From: 2-02-FULL-48-14 sp041645035
Lineage (GTDB): Bacteria; Patescibacteriota; Gracilibacteria; UBA1369; 2-02-FULL-48-14
DNA length: 8,516 nt
Reading direction: 5' to 3'
Assembly (NCBI GenBank): GCA_041645035.1
Contig: JBAZQU010000037.1
Coordinates: forward strand, 1 to 8,516
Part shown: one piece after another, positions 1 through 5,905 of the stretch
Layout: each line of letters starts with the position of its first letter
How positions within the stretch are numbered: position 1 is the first letter of the stretch
Program-made: the position numbers and the translations under genes
Notes under the pieces: model-generated
Seen by the model: only the letters and a program-made list of their open reading frames with translations
Told to the model about the DNA's origin: nothing
Database searches by the model: none

Positions 1-11
1 AATATAAAAAA

Positions 12-94
12 TAAAATATAAAAGATAAAAAATTGAAATCGACTTTTAGTTACCCCGTTACTTTTTTATTTTTTATTTTTAATCTTTTATTTTA
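12..94. repeat. AT-only inverted repeat downstream of rpmJ
   Basis: The arms are about 12-32 and 76-94. The reverse complement of the left arm matches the right arm apart from one mismatch and a 2-nt gap, around a shared ATCTTTTAT core. The repeat starts 10 nt past the rpmJ stop on the minus strand, so it could fold in the transcript, but a stem made almost only of A-U pairs is weak. The loop contains TACCCCGTTA (51-60), the end motif of the hairpin family at 3007-3037 and inside mnmA. Low complexity could produce this by chance. Confidence 0.35.
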
Positions 95-103
95 GCGAAG
101 CGC

Positions 104-217
104 TTAGCCTTGTCTCTGTTTATGCTTCGGATTCTTGCAAATAACACACACCCGACCTTTGCGGCGGATGGTTTTGCAGTCTTTACAGATTTTTTTTACC
201 GAAGCTCTAACTTTCAT
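104..217 (-). CDS. rpmJ: 50S ribosomal protein L36
   Basis: This gene encodes L36, the small zinc-ribbon protein of the large ribosomal subunit. The 37-residue product starts MKVRASVKKICKDCK and ends NPKHKQRQG, an almost textbook bacterial L36. The zinc ligands Cys11, Cys14, Cys27 and His32 are present, so it is a zinc-binding (C+) form; Cys24 is an additional cysteine. The length is normal (37-38 residues in the family). It lies 146 nt downstream of infA on the same strand, the usual infA-rpmJ order of the ribosomal operon; rpsM would be expected next, beyond the window edge. No clear Shine-Dalgarno sequence is visible before the ATG, so translation may rely on the AT-rich leader or on coupling. 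Identification is secure. Confidence 0.96.
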   Translation of the reverse strand: MKVRASVKKICKDCKTIRRKGRVCVICKNPKHKQRQG

Positions 218-232
218 AATTTATTTTCGAAA

Positions 233-367
233 ATAATCTACGAATCTACAAATCTGTTACAAATTTACGAATCACAAGAAATTCTATTTGGTTGTTGATT
301 AAAACTTAAAGGAATGAAATTAATCTATTTGTAAATTCGTAATCAAATTCGTAATTTCGTAGATTAT
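233..367. repeat. imperfect long inverted repeat between infA and rpmJ
   Basis: Two arms of about 40 nt (233-272 and 327-367) are near reverse complements. The outermost 12 nt, ATAATCTACGAA and its complement, match exactly, and the rest consists of variations on TACGAAT/TACAAAT in both arms. The right arm overlaps the infA stop codon (364-366). In the infA-rpmJ transcript this would make a long, AU-rich hairpin with a 54-nt loop. It has no T-tract typical of an intrinsic terminator. It could be an inserted repeat, an RNA-processing or stability element, or a modulator of rpmJ dosage; the sequence does not decide between them. Confidence 0.7.
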
Positions 368-615
368 AACCGGTAAGTTATTCTGCCCTTGGTCAGATCA
401 TAAGGGCTGATTTCCATGCGCACCCGATCGCCCGGCGCCAAGCGGATTTTATGCATCCGCATCTTGCCGGAAAGGTGCGCCAATACCTCATTGCCGCCGG
501 AAAGCACAATCTTGAAGGCGCCAGCCGGCAAAAGCTCAAGCACCTCCCCTTCCATCTCCAAGAAATTTTTTGAATCAATCGCGGCCTGATCAACCGGCCG
601 TTTTTTTCTACGCAT
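364..615 (-). CDS. infA: translation initiation factor IF-1
   Basis: This is IF-1, the S1-like OB-fold protein that binds the A site of the 30S subunit during initiation. The product has 83 residues, against about 72 in E. coli. The core from residue 20 on shows the family pattern: EMEGEVLELLPAGAFKI, then HLSGKMRMHKIRLAPGDRV and SPYDLTKGRITYRL. The surplus is a basic N-terminal extension of about 11 residues (RRKKRPVD). The ATG at 613-615 is the only sensible start; an internal Met at residue 21 would remove the first strand. An AGG lies about 6 nt upstream of the ATG, inside the inverted-repeat element that ends in the start codon, so that element supplies the ribosome-binding site. rpmJ follows. 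Identification is secure. Confidence 0.95.
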   Translation of the reverse strand: MRRKKRPVDQAAIDSKNFLEMEGEVLELLPAGAFKIVLSGGNEVLAHLSGKMRMHKIRLAPGDRVRMEISPYDLTKGRITYRL

Positions 616-853
616 TAGACCTGTTGTTTAATAAGCTTCTTGACGAAATTTTTAGATTTTGTGGAAATTCTTTCAAAAATTTTTGAAGGAATATGCATAT
701 ATATTCATTAGATATAATCGGTTCGCTCCCTCGCAAAAGAAAAATAAATTTTTCTTTTTCTCCCTCGCTGCCGATTATTAGCGATAAAATTTTTGAAAGA
801 ATTTACCGAAATCTGAGAATTGCAGTCGGAGCTTATTAAGCAACAGGTCTAAT
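614..853. repeat. 240-bp nested inverted-repeat (MITE-like) element in the infA leader
   Basis: The terminal 24 nt at 614-637 and 830-853 are inverted copies with one mismatch (ends ATTAGACCTGTTG). A second, perfect 19-nt inverted pair lies inside (665-683 and 786-804), then ATAATCGG/CCGATTAT (714-721, 771-778), and at the centre a perfect 10-bp hairpin with a TAAA loop (735-758). The central hairpin is flanked by direct copies of CTCCCTCGC (726-734 and 760-768). The whole element can fold as one long hairpin. No coding capacity or transposase is visible, so it resembles a MITE or a large palindromic intergenic unit; no clear target-site duplication is seen. It lies between the upstream promoter and infA. 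Confidence 0.8.
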
Positions 854-856
854 AGC

Positions 857-890
857 AAAATAAAAAAGTTTTACCAGCATTCTGGTAAAA
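857..890 (-). terminator. intrinsic terminator or attenuator upstream of infA
   Basis: Read on the minus strand, TTTTACCAG-AATG-CTGGTAAAA forms a perfect 9-bp stem with a 4-nt loop (890-869), followed by CTTTTTTATTTT. The stem has only three G-C pairs, so it may be leaky. It starts about 30 nt after the predicted transcription start of the promoter at 929-957, so that promoter would make only a short RNA unless readthrough occurs. On the plus strand no T-tract follows, so orientation favours minus. Confidence 0.7.
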
Positions 891-928
891 TATTGTAAGC
901 TAAATTGAACTTAACTAAAGCTAAAATA

Positions 929-957
929 ATTATATATGCTTGCCTCTATATTGTCAA
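929..957 (-). promoter_or_regulatory. consensus sigma70-type promoter for infA-rpmJ
   Basis: The minus strand carries a perfect TTGACA -35 box (952-957), a 17-nt spacer and a perfect TATAAT -10 box (929-934). The predicted start is near 922, giving a leader of about 300 nt to infA that contains the terminator hairpin and the inverted-repeat element. It lies just downstream of alaS and is the only strong promoter seen for infA-rpmJ. Confidence 0.85.
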
Positions 958-1016
958 GTGTTTAGGGCGTAATTTAAGAAATAGCTAATTTTGGCTAATA
1001 TTAAACAAATTATTTT

Positions 1017-2870
1017 TTACTCCAATATCGCCTTGATTCTACGCACCCCGGCCGATGAACTTTCCTCTTTTTGGATTTTGAAATGCCCAAGCACGCCGGT
1101 GTGTTCAACGTGTGGTCCGCCGCAGATTTCGCGGCTATATGGCGGCTCTGATGAACCAGGCCTGCCTACAGTATATACTTTGACTTTTTCACCGTATTTT
1201 GATTCAAAGACTCCCTCGGCTCCAGTTTTTTTTGCCTCCTCCAGGCTCATTTCTTGAAAGTTGACAGCTGCGTCAGCAGCAATAATTTCATTCACTATCT
1301 TCTCAATTTTTTTCAATTGTTCAGTCGTAACCTTTTCCGAATGAGAAAAATCAAAGCGCAAACGCTCCGGCGTGATGTTGCTTCCTTTCTGGTGTACATG
1401 GTCGCCTAAAATTTGGCGCATGGCCGCAAGCATCAGGTGCGAGGCAGTGTGCAGTTTCTTGGTTTCCTCGCCCGCGTCCGCCAGGCCGCCCTTGAATTTG
1501 CCGGCGCTTGCCGTTCGTGAAAGTTCTTGGTGTTTTGTGAGCTCCATTTTAAAACCCTCCTCATCAACCGTTATTCCCTTCTCTTTCGCGAGCTCTAGAG
1601 TTATCTCCAGCGGAAAGCCGTAAGTTTGATACAAATTAAATGCTTCCGCGCCGGTGATGCCGTCAATGCTCACGGACCGCTCAAATTCTTTCAGGCCGCG
1701 TTCCAGGGTTTGTGAAAATTTTTCTTCCTCGGCGGTCAGCTCTTTCATAATTTTTTCTTTATTCCGGATAAGTTCAGGATGGATATCGCCATAAATGGAA
1801 AGCACGACCTCGGAGATTTCGGCTGTCCATAACGGCTTGGTGATGCCGAGCTGTTTGCCATAGCGCACGGCGCGGCGGATTAGGCGGCGCACCACATAGC
1901 CCTGATCAGTATTTGACGGCGTAACGCTTTTGTCGTCGCCCATAATAAAGGTTGCGGCCTTCAGGTGGTCAGCGACGATGCGCATGGCGCGGTTGGTCTC
2001 TTCATTCTCGCCATAGCGTTTCCCGGAAAGCTCCTCAATTTTTTTAAACAAGGGTGTAAAAAATTCAGTATCAAAAGTGTTCTGTTTGCCGGTGATTACC
2101 GTCAGGGTGCGTTCCAGTCCCATGCCGGTGTCAACATTTTGTGCCGGCATTTTTTCAAAATTGCCGTCGGCCACTTTGTTGAATTCCATGAAAACATCAT
2201 TCCAGATTTCCATTATTCTAAAACCGTCAACTTCTTCTTCAAAGGTTGCTGTCAGAGAACCGCGTTCAGGCGCGACATCATAAAACATTTCCGTGCAGGG
2301 TCCGCAAGGTCCGGTGGCGCCGGCCGGGCCCCACCAATTATCCTTGGCCGGCAAAGGAAAAATCCGGTAATTTTGATTGCCGTTAACGGGCGTGCCAAAT
2401 GAGCAAAGTTGAGCATTAATTCCCGCGGATTTGAACTGCTCCTGCCAAGCCCGGATTGATTCGTCATCAATCGGCGAGGCTTCATTGCCCATAAATACGG
2501 TTACATAAAGTCGGTTTGGATCAAGCGCCAGCCAGTCCGCACCGGTCAGGAATTCCCAACTCCAGGCGATTGCCTCCTTTTTAAAGTAATCACCTAAGGA
2601 CCAGTTGCCGAGCATCTCAAAAAAAGTCAGATGGCGGTTATCGCCCACCTCATCAATATCGCCGGTGCGGATGCATTTTTGGCTATTAGCCAGACGTACT
2701 CCTTCCGGATGTTTTTCGCCCATCAAATAAGGCACCAGCGGATGCATGCCGGCGGTGGTAAACAAAACCGACGGATCATTTTCCGGAATCAAAGAAGCAC
2801 TCGGCAATATCGCATGCCCTTTTGATTTGAAAAAATCCAGATATAGTTGACGTAAATTATTGCCTGTCAT
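1017..2870 (-). CDS. alaS: alanyl-tRNA synthetase, short form lacking C-Ala
   Basis: This is class II AlaRS, which charges tRNA-Ala and hydrolyses mischarged Ser/Gly-tRNA. Residues 1-250 hold the catalytic core (LFTTAGMHPLVPYLMG; motif 2 around FFEMLGNWSLGDYF at 83-96; motif 3 around GMGLER at 249-254). Residues 290-460 are the tRNA-recognition helices. The editing zinc site is intact: HTASH at 474-478 and CGGPH with Cys583 and His587. The product has 617 residues against about 875 in E. coli. The chain runs from FKGG (458-461) almost directly into HTASH, so the roughly 100-residue beta-barrel part of the editing domain is missing. It ends about 30 residues after Cys583, so the C-Ala domain is absent. 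No frameshift or stop explains this; it looks like a compact form. The start codon has no obvious Shine-Dalgarno sequence. A promoter lies at 2977-3005. Confidence 0.96.
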   Translation of the reverse strand: MTGNNLRQLYLDFFKSKGHAILPSASLIPENDPSVLFTTAGMHPLVPYLMGEKHPEGVRLANSQKCIRTGDIDEVGDNRHLTFFEMLGNWSLGDYFKKEAIAWSWEFLTGADWLALDPNRLYVTVFMGNEASPIDDESIRAWQEQFKSAGINAQLCSFGTPVNGNQNYRIFPLPAKDNWWGPAGATGPCGPCTEMFYDVAPERGSLTATFEEEVDGFRIMEIWNDVFMEFNKVADGNFEKMPAQNVDTGMGLERTLTVITGKQNTFDTEFFTPLFKKIEELSGKRYGENEETNRAMRIVADHLKAATFIMGDDKSVTPSNTDQGYVVRRLIRRAVRYGKQLGITKPLWTAEISEVVLSIYGDIHPELIRNKEKIMKELTAEEEKFSQTLERGLKEFERSVSIDGITGAEAFNLYQTYGFPLEITLELAKEKGITVDEEGFKMELTKHQELSRTASAGKFKGGLADAGEETKKLHTASHLMLAAMRQILGDHVHQKGSNITPERLRFDFSHSEKVTTEQLKKIEKIVNEIIAADAAVNFQEMSLEEAKKTGAEGVFESKYGEKVKVYTVGRPGSSEPPYSREICGGPHVEHTGVLGHFKIQKEESSSAGVRRIKAILE

Positions 2871-2905
2871 AGTTTTTTAGAATAGATTTTCATTATACCG
2901 AATAT

Positions 2906-2968
2906 TCAACTTTGAGTCCCGCCCTGCGAAGCTTTAGCGAAGGAGGGTCGTAATTCATCACTGGTCAT
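2906..2968 (-). other. possible 20-codon leader ORF / repeat copy in the alaS leader
   Basis: An ATG at 2966-2968 opens a 20-codon frame (begins MTSDELRPSFAKAS) ending in TGA. It starts only 9 nt after the -10 box of the alaS promoter, so it would be essentially leaderless. The DNA at 2928-2947 matches 18 of 20 bases of 8166-8185 inside mnmA, so the frame may simply be a dispersed repeat. From memory, PSFAKAS-like peptides recur in CPR proteins; that is not checked here. A second TATAAT at 2892-2897 could start a shorter alaS transcript. Confidence 0.3.
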
Positions 2969-2976
2969 ATTAGGAA

Positions 2977-3005
2977 ATTATAAATTAAAGCGGGTTTTTT
3001 GGCAA
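2977..3005 (-). promoter_or_regulatory. sigma70-type promoter of alaS
   Basis: On the minus strand, TTGCCA (3000-3005, five of six to consensus), a 17-nt spacer and a perfect TATAAT (2977-2982). The predicted start is near 2970, giving a leader of about 100 nt to alaS. It lies directly downstream of the terminator that ends the preceding unit, as expected for an independent transcription start. Confidence 0.8.
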
Positions 3006-3006
3006 T

Positions 3007-3037
3007 CCCCATTACTCCTTAGTGTTGAGTAACGGGG
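3007..3037. repeat. palindromic element with CCCCATTA / TAACGGGG ends
   Basis: CCCCATTACTC (3007-3017) and GAGTAACGGGG (3027-3037) are inverted copies with one mismatch around a 9-nt loop. The same ends, with the same A-to-C mismatch, bound the insertion in mnmA at 7123-7220, and TAACGGGGTAAA is identical at both sites. A third, partial copy (TACCCCGTTAC) lies at 51-61. This makes it a small dispersed repeat family. It abuts the -35 box of the alaS promoter. Confidence 0.7.
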
Positions 3038-3050
3038 TAAAAGTTAGGAA

Positions 3051-3085
3051 TAAAAGAGACCCCGCCACACGAATGCGGCGGGGTC
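3051..3085 (-). terminator. intrinsic terminator of the small RNA-like unit
   Basis: A perfect 9-bp GC-rich stem GACCCCGCC/GGCGGGGTC (3058-3066 and 3077-3085) with a 10-nt loop is followed on the minus strand by TCTTTTATT. Stem strength and T-rich tail fit Rho-independent termination. It closes the unit that starts at the promoter at 3542-3570. Confidence 0.8.
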
Positions 3086-3107
3086 GGGTGAAGCGTCTTC
3101 GCCGAGG

Positions 3108-3158
3108 TCAGACGCGGACGACGATCGCAGGAACGAGGTGGAACTTCGATGACCTCAT
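3108..3158 (-). CDS. possible 16-residue micropeptide
   Basis: The frame MRSSKFHLVPAIVVRV ends in TGA just before the terminator. An AAGGA lies 9 nt upstream of the ATG; a GTG two codons earlier (3162-3164) is an alternative start. The second half is hydrophobic (LVPAIVV) between basic residues. No family is recognised. It may be a chance frame inside a structured RNA. Confidence 0.25.
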   Translation of the reverse strand: MRSSKFHLVPAIVVRV

Positions 3159-3230
3159 AAGCACGTTTCCTTTCCGTTGACGGGTTGGCGGTTATGTCAG
3201 ATCTGGTTTGGGCTGGCAGCTTCGCATTGA

Positions 3231-3326
3231 TTAGCGACTTAGTCGCCAGCGAGTTTCGCGCCTTAGCCCGAGCCCCTCGATGAGAGGCTTTGTCTGATCG
3301 GCGATGAGCGTCGTGAGAGCTCTCAC
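3231..3326 (-). CDS. possible 31-residue micropeptide, overlapping the preceding frame
   Basis: A GTG start shares one base with the TAG stop of the preceding small frame (TAGTG), the arrangement used for translational coupling. The product has 31 residues and ends RRETRWRLSR; the preceding frame also contains RRET followed by Trp-Arg, which could reflect repeated DNA rather than homology. The start lies in the 14-nt palindrome 3313-3326. No family is recognised, and codon evidence is too short to judge. Confidence 0.2.
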   Translation of the reverse strand: MRALTTLIADQTKPLIEGLGLRRETRWRLSR

Positions 3327-3409
3327 TATCTCACGCGCTTGTGGCCAACACCATCCAAGATATGTGCGTTGAACTCACAACGTCGCCAGCCGTCGGTTTC
3401 TCGTCGCAC
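3326..3409 (-). CDS. possible 27-residue micropeptide with strong Shine-Dalgarno
   Basis: A GTG start at 3407-3409 is preceded by GGGAGGG at about 6 nt, the best ribosome-binding site in this unit. The product has 27 residues (starts with Arg-Arg-Glu-Thr after the initiator) and stops at TAG, where the next frame begins. A 23-codon ATG frame at 3432-3503 lies upstream. Nothing is recognised in any of these; a structured RNA would explain the region equally well. Confidence 0.25.
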   Translation of the reverse strand: MRRETDGWRRCEFNAHILDGVGHKRVR

Positions 3410-3541
3410 AATCTGCCCTCCCTTCTGGCTATTAGCGTGATTTGCTAATTAAAGCCGTCAGGCGTTGCTGGATGAAGTCATTGCAGACTTGGCTTGGGAG
3501 CATCCCGTATTATTAGCTCCCGGTTGCGGGAAGATGGTTTA

Positions 3542-3570
3542 AATATAGCAAATAATTGTTAATTTCGCAA
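3542..3570 (-). promoter_or_regulatory. promoter of the small RNA-like unit
   Basis: On the minus strand TTGCGA (3565-3570), a 17-nt spacer and TATATT (3542-3547), with a TGC extended -10 directly before the hexamer. Predicted start near 3535. It sits right after the terminator of the 709-residue gene, so the unit downstream is likely transcribed on its own. Confidence 0.65.
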
Positions 3571-3575
3571 GATTA

Positions 3576-3605
3576 AATGAAAAGGGCGAGTCGTGAGACT
3601 CGCCC
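3576..3605 (-). terminator. intrinsic terminator of the 709-residue membrane protein gene
   Basis: A perfect 9-bp stem GGGCGAGTC/GACTCGCCC (3584-3592 and 3597-3605) with a GTGA loop (plus-strand reading) is followed on the minus strand by TTTTCATTT. It starts 25 nt past the stop codon of the gene. Confidence 0.85.
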
Positions 3606-3630
3606 GAGCTTGAAGGTTCAAAGCGGAAAG

Positions 3631-5760
3631 CTAATACCAGAGATTTTTCGGCCGCTCGATGAACGGGCAGCGCTTATTGAATTGCTCATAGAGGAAGCGG
3701 AGCTTGCACAGAACCTCCCAGATGAAAATGAACGGACCGGCGATCTGCTTGAGCGAGGCGGTGATTTTTTGCTTCCGCTCTTCACGCTTCTTCTGGCCGT
3801 CCCTTGCCAGCCGGAGCGCGTTTCGGAATGACATATTCGGATCATTCAGCAGGAGCTCAAATATCCGCTCCTTTATCGCCTCGTCTTGACTTATTAATCT
3901 GTCCTCGACTGATTTTATACGCTCCAGGGTGTCGTGGTCCAGCGCCAGGACAAATTGCCGATAACAGAGCTGTTCGGTGTATTTGCATCTGTAAAATAGG
4001 TTGTGGACCAGATTTGCCGACTCTTCCAACAGCCGCTGTTGTTCTTCCGGCGGCAGGGCGAGCAGTTTCTTGTTTTGCAGATACAGCTCGTAAGGGAGCC
4101 GTAAATGGCGGCTCACCTTGTTGCGCACATAAAGTTCAATCAGCTTCGTCTTTTGCCGCGCCGGGTTCTGTTCCTTCATCATCCGGATTGATGCAACCGA
4201 GAAAAGGAGTGCGATGGCGAGAAAGAGAAGGCCGACCAGCGGTCCGGCGCTATACATCACCAAAGCCGCCAAACTGCAAATAGAGCAAACGACAACGTAA
4301 GGAGCGATTTTTTCCAACGCGATAAAAACTTTTTCCTGCTTTTCCGGCGAGAGCCGCAGGGTTATCAAGGTAAGAAGTGTGATGCCGACCGGAAAGGCAA
4401 GGACGAGCCAATAGAGGCCGATGGATTTGATGTCGTTGATCAGTATTGTTCCCCACCTGACGATTAGGTGTCCGAGAAACGAGACAACCAACACGATGGC
4501 GGCGAAAACCTGGCTATGAAAGACGATTGTAAGAACCAGAAGCGTCAAAATCAGCTGGGCGACCCAGGCGATCTTTACCTTCCGAGGGAATTTTTTATTC
4601 TCCTCCTTACAGTAGGCTTTGTAACCCGATACCCCTATCGTCGTGGGCGCCAGTAGAAGTAACAGTATGGTGCATAGTTTGCCGAAAACCGGGACCAGCT
4701 TTGAATAAATAACCGCCATGAAGCTGATTAAAATCAGGGCCATAAAAAGTGTAAAGAACACCATCGCCCCGATTTTAATATACAGCACTGTGTTTTCGCT
4801 TAGCACGTCTTCAACGAGCCAGGTGAAGGCTTGGGCTATCAGCCTGCATAAGGCGCTGAAAAGCCAGAGCGGAGTGAGGAGCGCGAAAGGTAGTAGCGTC
4901 GGGTTGAGCCAGGACTGGGCCTGCAACGCTGACGTTGAAACGTGTATCGTGTTAATCTCCCAGATGAACAGAGCCGGAGAGATTACCCAGAACCAGAGGT
5001 GCACGATGATCGTCCACCAGAAGCCCGGGCAGATATTCTGTTTGAGTTCCACCGAGCGGTTGGGCCGCCAGACGAAATTGGAGCGCGCCTTGCGGTAGAG
5101 CCACCAGTAGCCGCCGAACTCTTTGTCCACCACGAAGTCGTTTTCGTGCGATTTCGCCGAAAGGAACTTTTTGGTGGAGACGAAGAATTCGGCCTGGTCG
5201 TCCCGATCGCCGTTCGGATAAGCGTTGAAGCCAAAGTCAAACGGTTTGAGGTTGAAGGACCAGGCTGACTTGGTCTGGTCGCGGCCGACCGGGTGTTGAA
5301 TTTCATGGTTCTTGAGCTTTGCCACGGTGATTCCGCGGGTGAAAACTTCCCAGCGGCTGAATGCCCGGGGAATGCGCTCTGCCGCGAGATCGGCGAAGTT
5401 CGCCTCTATCGCCTCCAGCTGTTCCGGCTTTAGCCGACGCAGAAATGATTCCCGCGACTGGAAGTCTATGTTGTAGCGCCAGAGAATCCTGCGCCACGGC
5501 ACCGTCGGCATCAGCACGATCATCGCCACCAGCCGAATCAGCCGGTTTTCGTCCGACAGGAACGCTTCCGGCCAAACTCTCTCGTAGAGAGCCAGGTCGG
5601 ATTCCTTGACCAGGCGCCAAAAAGCCAGCGCCTCGGCGATCAGCAGCTTTTGCTTCCCCGCCTCGTCTCCGACGTAGGAGAAATTCAGGCGGCTGATTTC
5701 CCGCCTGGTCAGATTCTCGCGATCCTTCATCTTTTCCAGTAATCCGTTTTTCTCTTGCAT
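3631..5760 (-). CDS. multi-pass membrane protein of unknown function (709 aa)
   Basis: I do not recognise this protein. Residues 1-240 are soluble, charged and rich in Trp/Arg (for example PWRRILWRYNIDF at 88-100). About eight or nine hydrophobic segments follow, near 246-266, 286-308, 327-350, 361-378, 396-413, 417-436, 446-469, 485-504 and 505-524. The C-terminal 180 residues are again soluble and strongly charged, with helical or coiled-coil-like stretches (PPEEQQRLLEESANL; QKKREERKQK) and a short hydrophobic patch at 672-684. No nucleotide-binding, protease or glycosyltransferase motif is evident. The start is well supported: AAAGGAGG lies 9 nt before the ATG, and a near-consensus promoter is at 5854-5882. 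The gene is GC-richer than its surroundings and is transcribed alone, ending in a strong terminator. The membrane location is inferred from hydrophobicity only. Confidence 0.88.
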   Translation of the reverse strand: MQEKNGLLEKMKDRENLTRREISRLNFSYVGDEAGKQKLLIAEALAFWRLVKESDLALYERVWPEAFLSDENRLIRLVAMIVLMPTVPWRRILWRYNIDFQSRESFLRRLKPEQLEAIEANFADLAAERIPRAFSRWEVFTRGITVAKLKNHEIQHPVGRDQTKSAWSFNLKPFDFGFNAYPNGDRDDQAEFFVSTKKFLSAKSHENDFVVDKEFGGYWWLYRKARSNFVWRPNRSVELKQNICPGFWWTIIVHLWFWVISPALFIWEINTIHVSTSALQAQSWLNPTLLPFALLTPLWLFSALCRLIAQAFTWLVEDVLSENTVLYIKIGAMVFFTLFMALILISFMAVIYSKLVPVFGKLCTILLLLLAPTTIGVSGYKAYCKEENKKFPRKVKIAWVAQLILTLLVLTIVFHSQVFAAIVLVVSFLGHLIVRWGTILINDIKSIGLYWLVLAFPVGITLLTLITLRLSPEKQEKVFIALEKIAPYVVVCSICSLAALVMYSAGPLVGLLFLAIALLFSVASIRMMKEQNPARQKTKLIELYVRNKVSRHLRLPYELYLQNKKLLALPPEEQQRLLEESANLVHNLFYRCKYTEQLCYRQFVLALDHDTLERIKSVEDRLISQDEAIKERIFELLLNDPNMSFRNALRLARDGQKKREERKQKITASLKQIAGPFIFIWEVLCKLRFLYEQFNKRCPFIERPKNLWY

Positions 5761-5853
5761 CTCGTGTTTCCTCCTTTGGTTTGTGGTTTACAGCGTAAAT
5801 TTCAACTAAAATCTTTATATTTAGCTTATGTTAAGGAACAATTTTAAGTTAAT

Positions 5854-5882
5854 ATAATAACATACTTATACATGCATGTCAA
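5854..5882 (-). promoter_or_regulatory. sigma70-type promoter of the 709-residue gene
   Basis: On the minus strand a perfect TTGACA (5877-5882), a 17-nt spacer and TATTAT (5854-5859, five of six) with an extended TG before the -10. Predicted start near 5847, giving a leader of about 86 nt that holds the AAAGGAGG ribosome-binding site. Confidence 0.8.
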
Positions 5883-5905
5883 GAAAATACAACTAAAACT
5901 GCCTG

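Larger units (their letters stand above)
3051..3535 (-). ncRNA. putative structured RNA / micropeptide transcription unit
   Basis: This stretch of about 480 nt is bounded by a promoter (3542-3570) and a terminator (3058-3085) on the minus strand, and has no ORF above 31 codons. It is visibly GC-richer than the intergenic DNA on either side. It contains many perfect local inverted repeats: 3093-3098/3110-3115, 3135-3139/3152-3156, 3234-3238/3242-3246, the 14-nt palindrome GTGAGAGCTCTCAC at 3313-3326, 3367-3371/3378-3382, 3431-3436/3444-3449, 3496-3501/3516-3521 and 3519-3522/3527-3530. I looked for and did not find the conserved cores of tmRNA, RNase P RNA, SRP RNA or a tRNA TPsiC arm. It may be an unrecognised structured RNA; the alternative is a mini-operon of micropeptides (see the short CDS entries). 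Confidence 0.45.

Noticed and set aside
726..768. CRISPR array, from the repeated CTCCCTCGC
   Set aside because: There are only two short direct copies around one hairpin inside a palindromic element, with no spacer-repeat periodicity and no cas genes.
1965..2402. Plus-strand open frame of 145 codons opposite alaS
   Set aside because: It lies wholly antisense to a well-conserved part of alaS and has no family likeness; it is a shadow of the real gene.
2871..3005. T-box leader for alaS
   Set aside because: The conserved T-box sequence (GGTGG region) and an antiterminator/terminator pair are not present in the short leader.
3051..3535. tmRNA, RNase P RNA or SRP RNA
   Set aside because: The conserved cores (tmRNA tRNA-like end, the GAGGAAAGTC region of RNase P, the SRP GGTCAGG/GGAAGG loop) were not found on either strand.
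3804..4283. Plus-strand open frame of 159 codons opposite the 709-residue gene
   Set aside because: It is antisense to a continuous coding region with good start signals. Its Cys/Pro/Arg-rich composition is typical of a shadow frame in GC-rich DNA.
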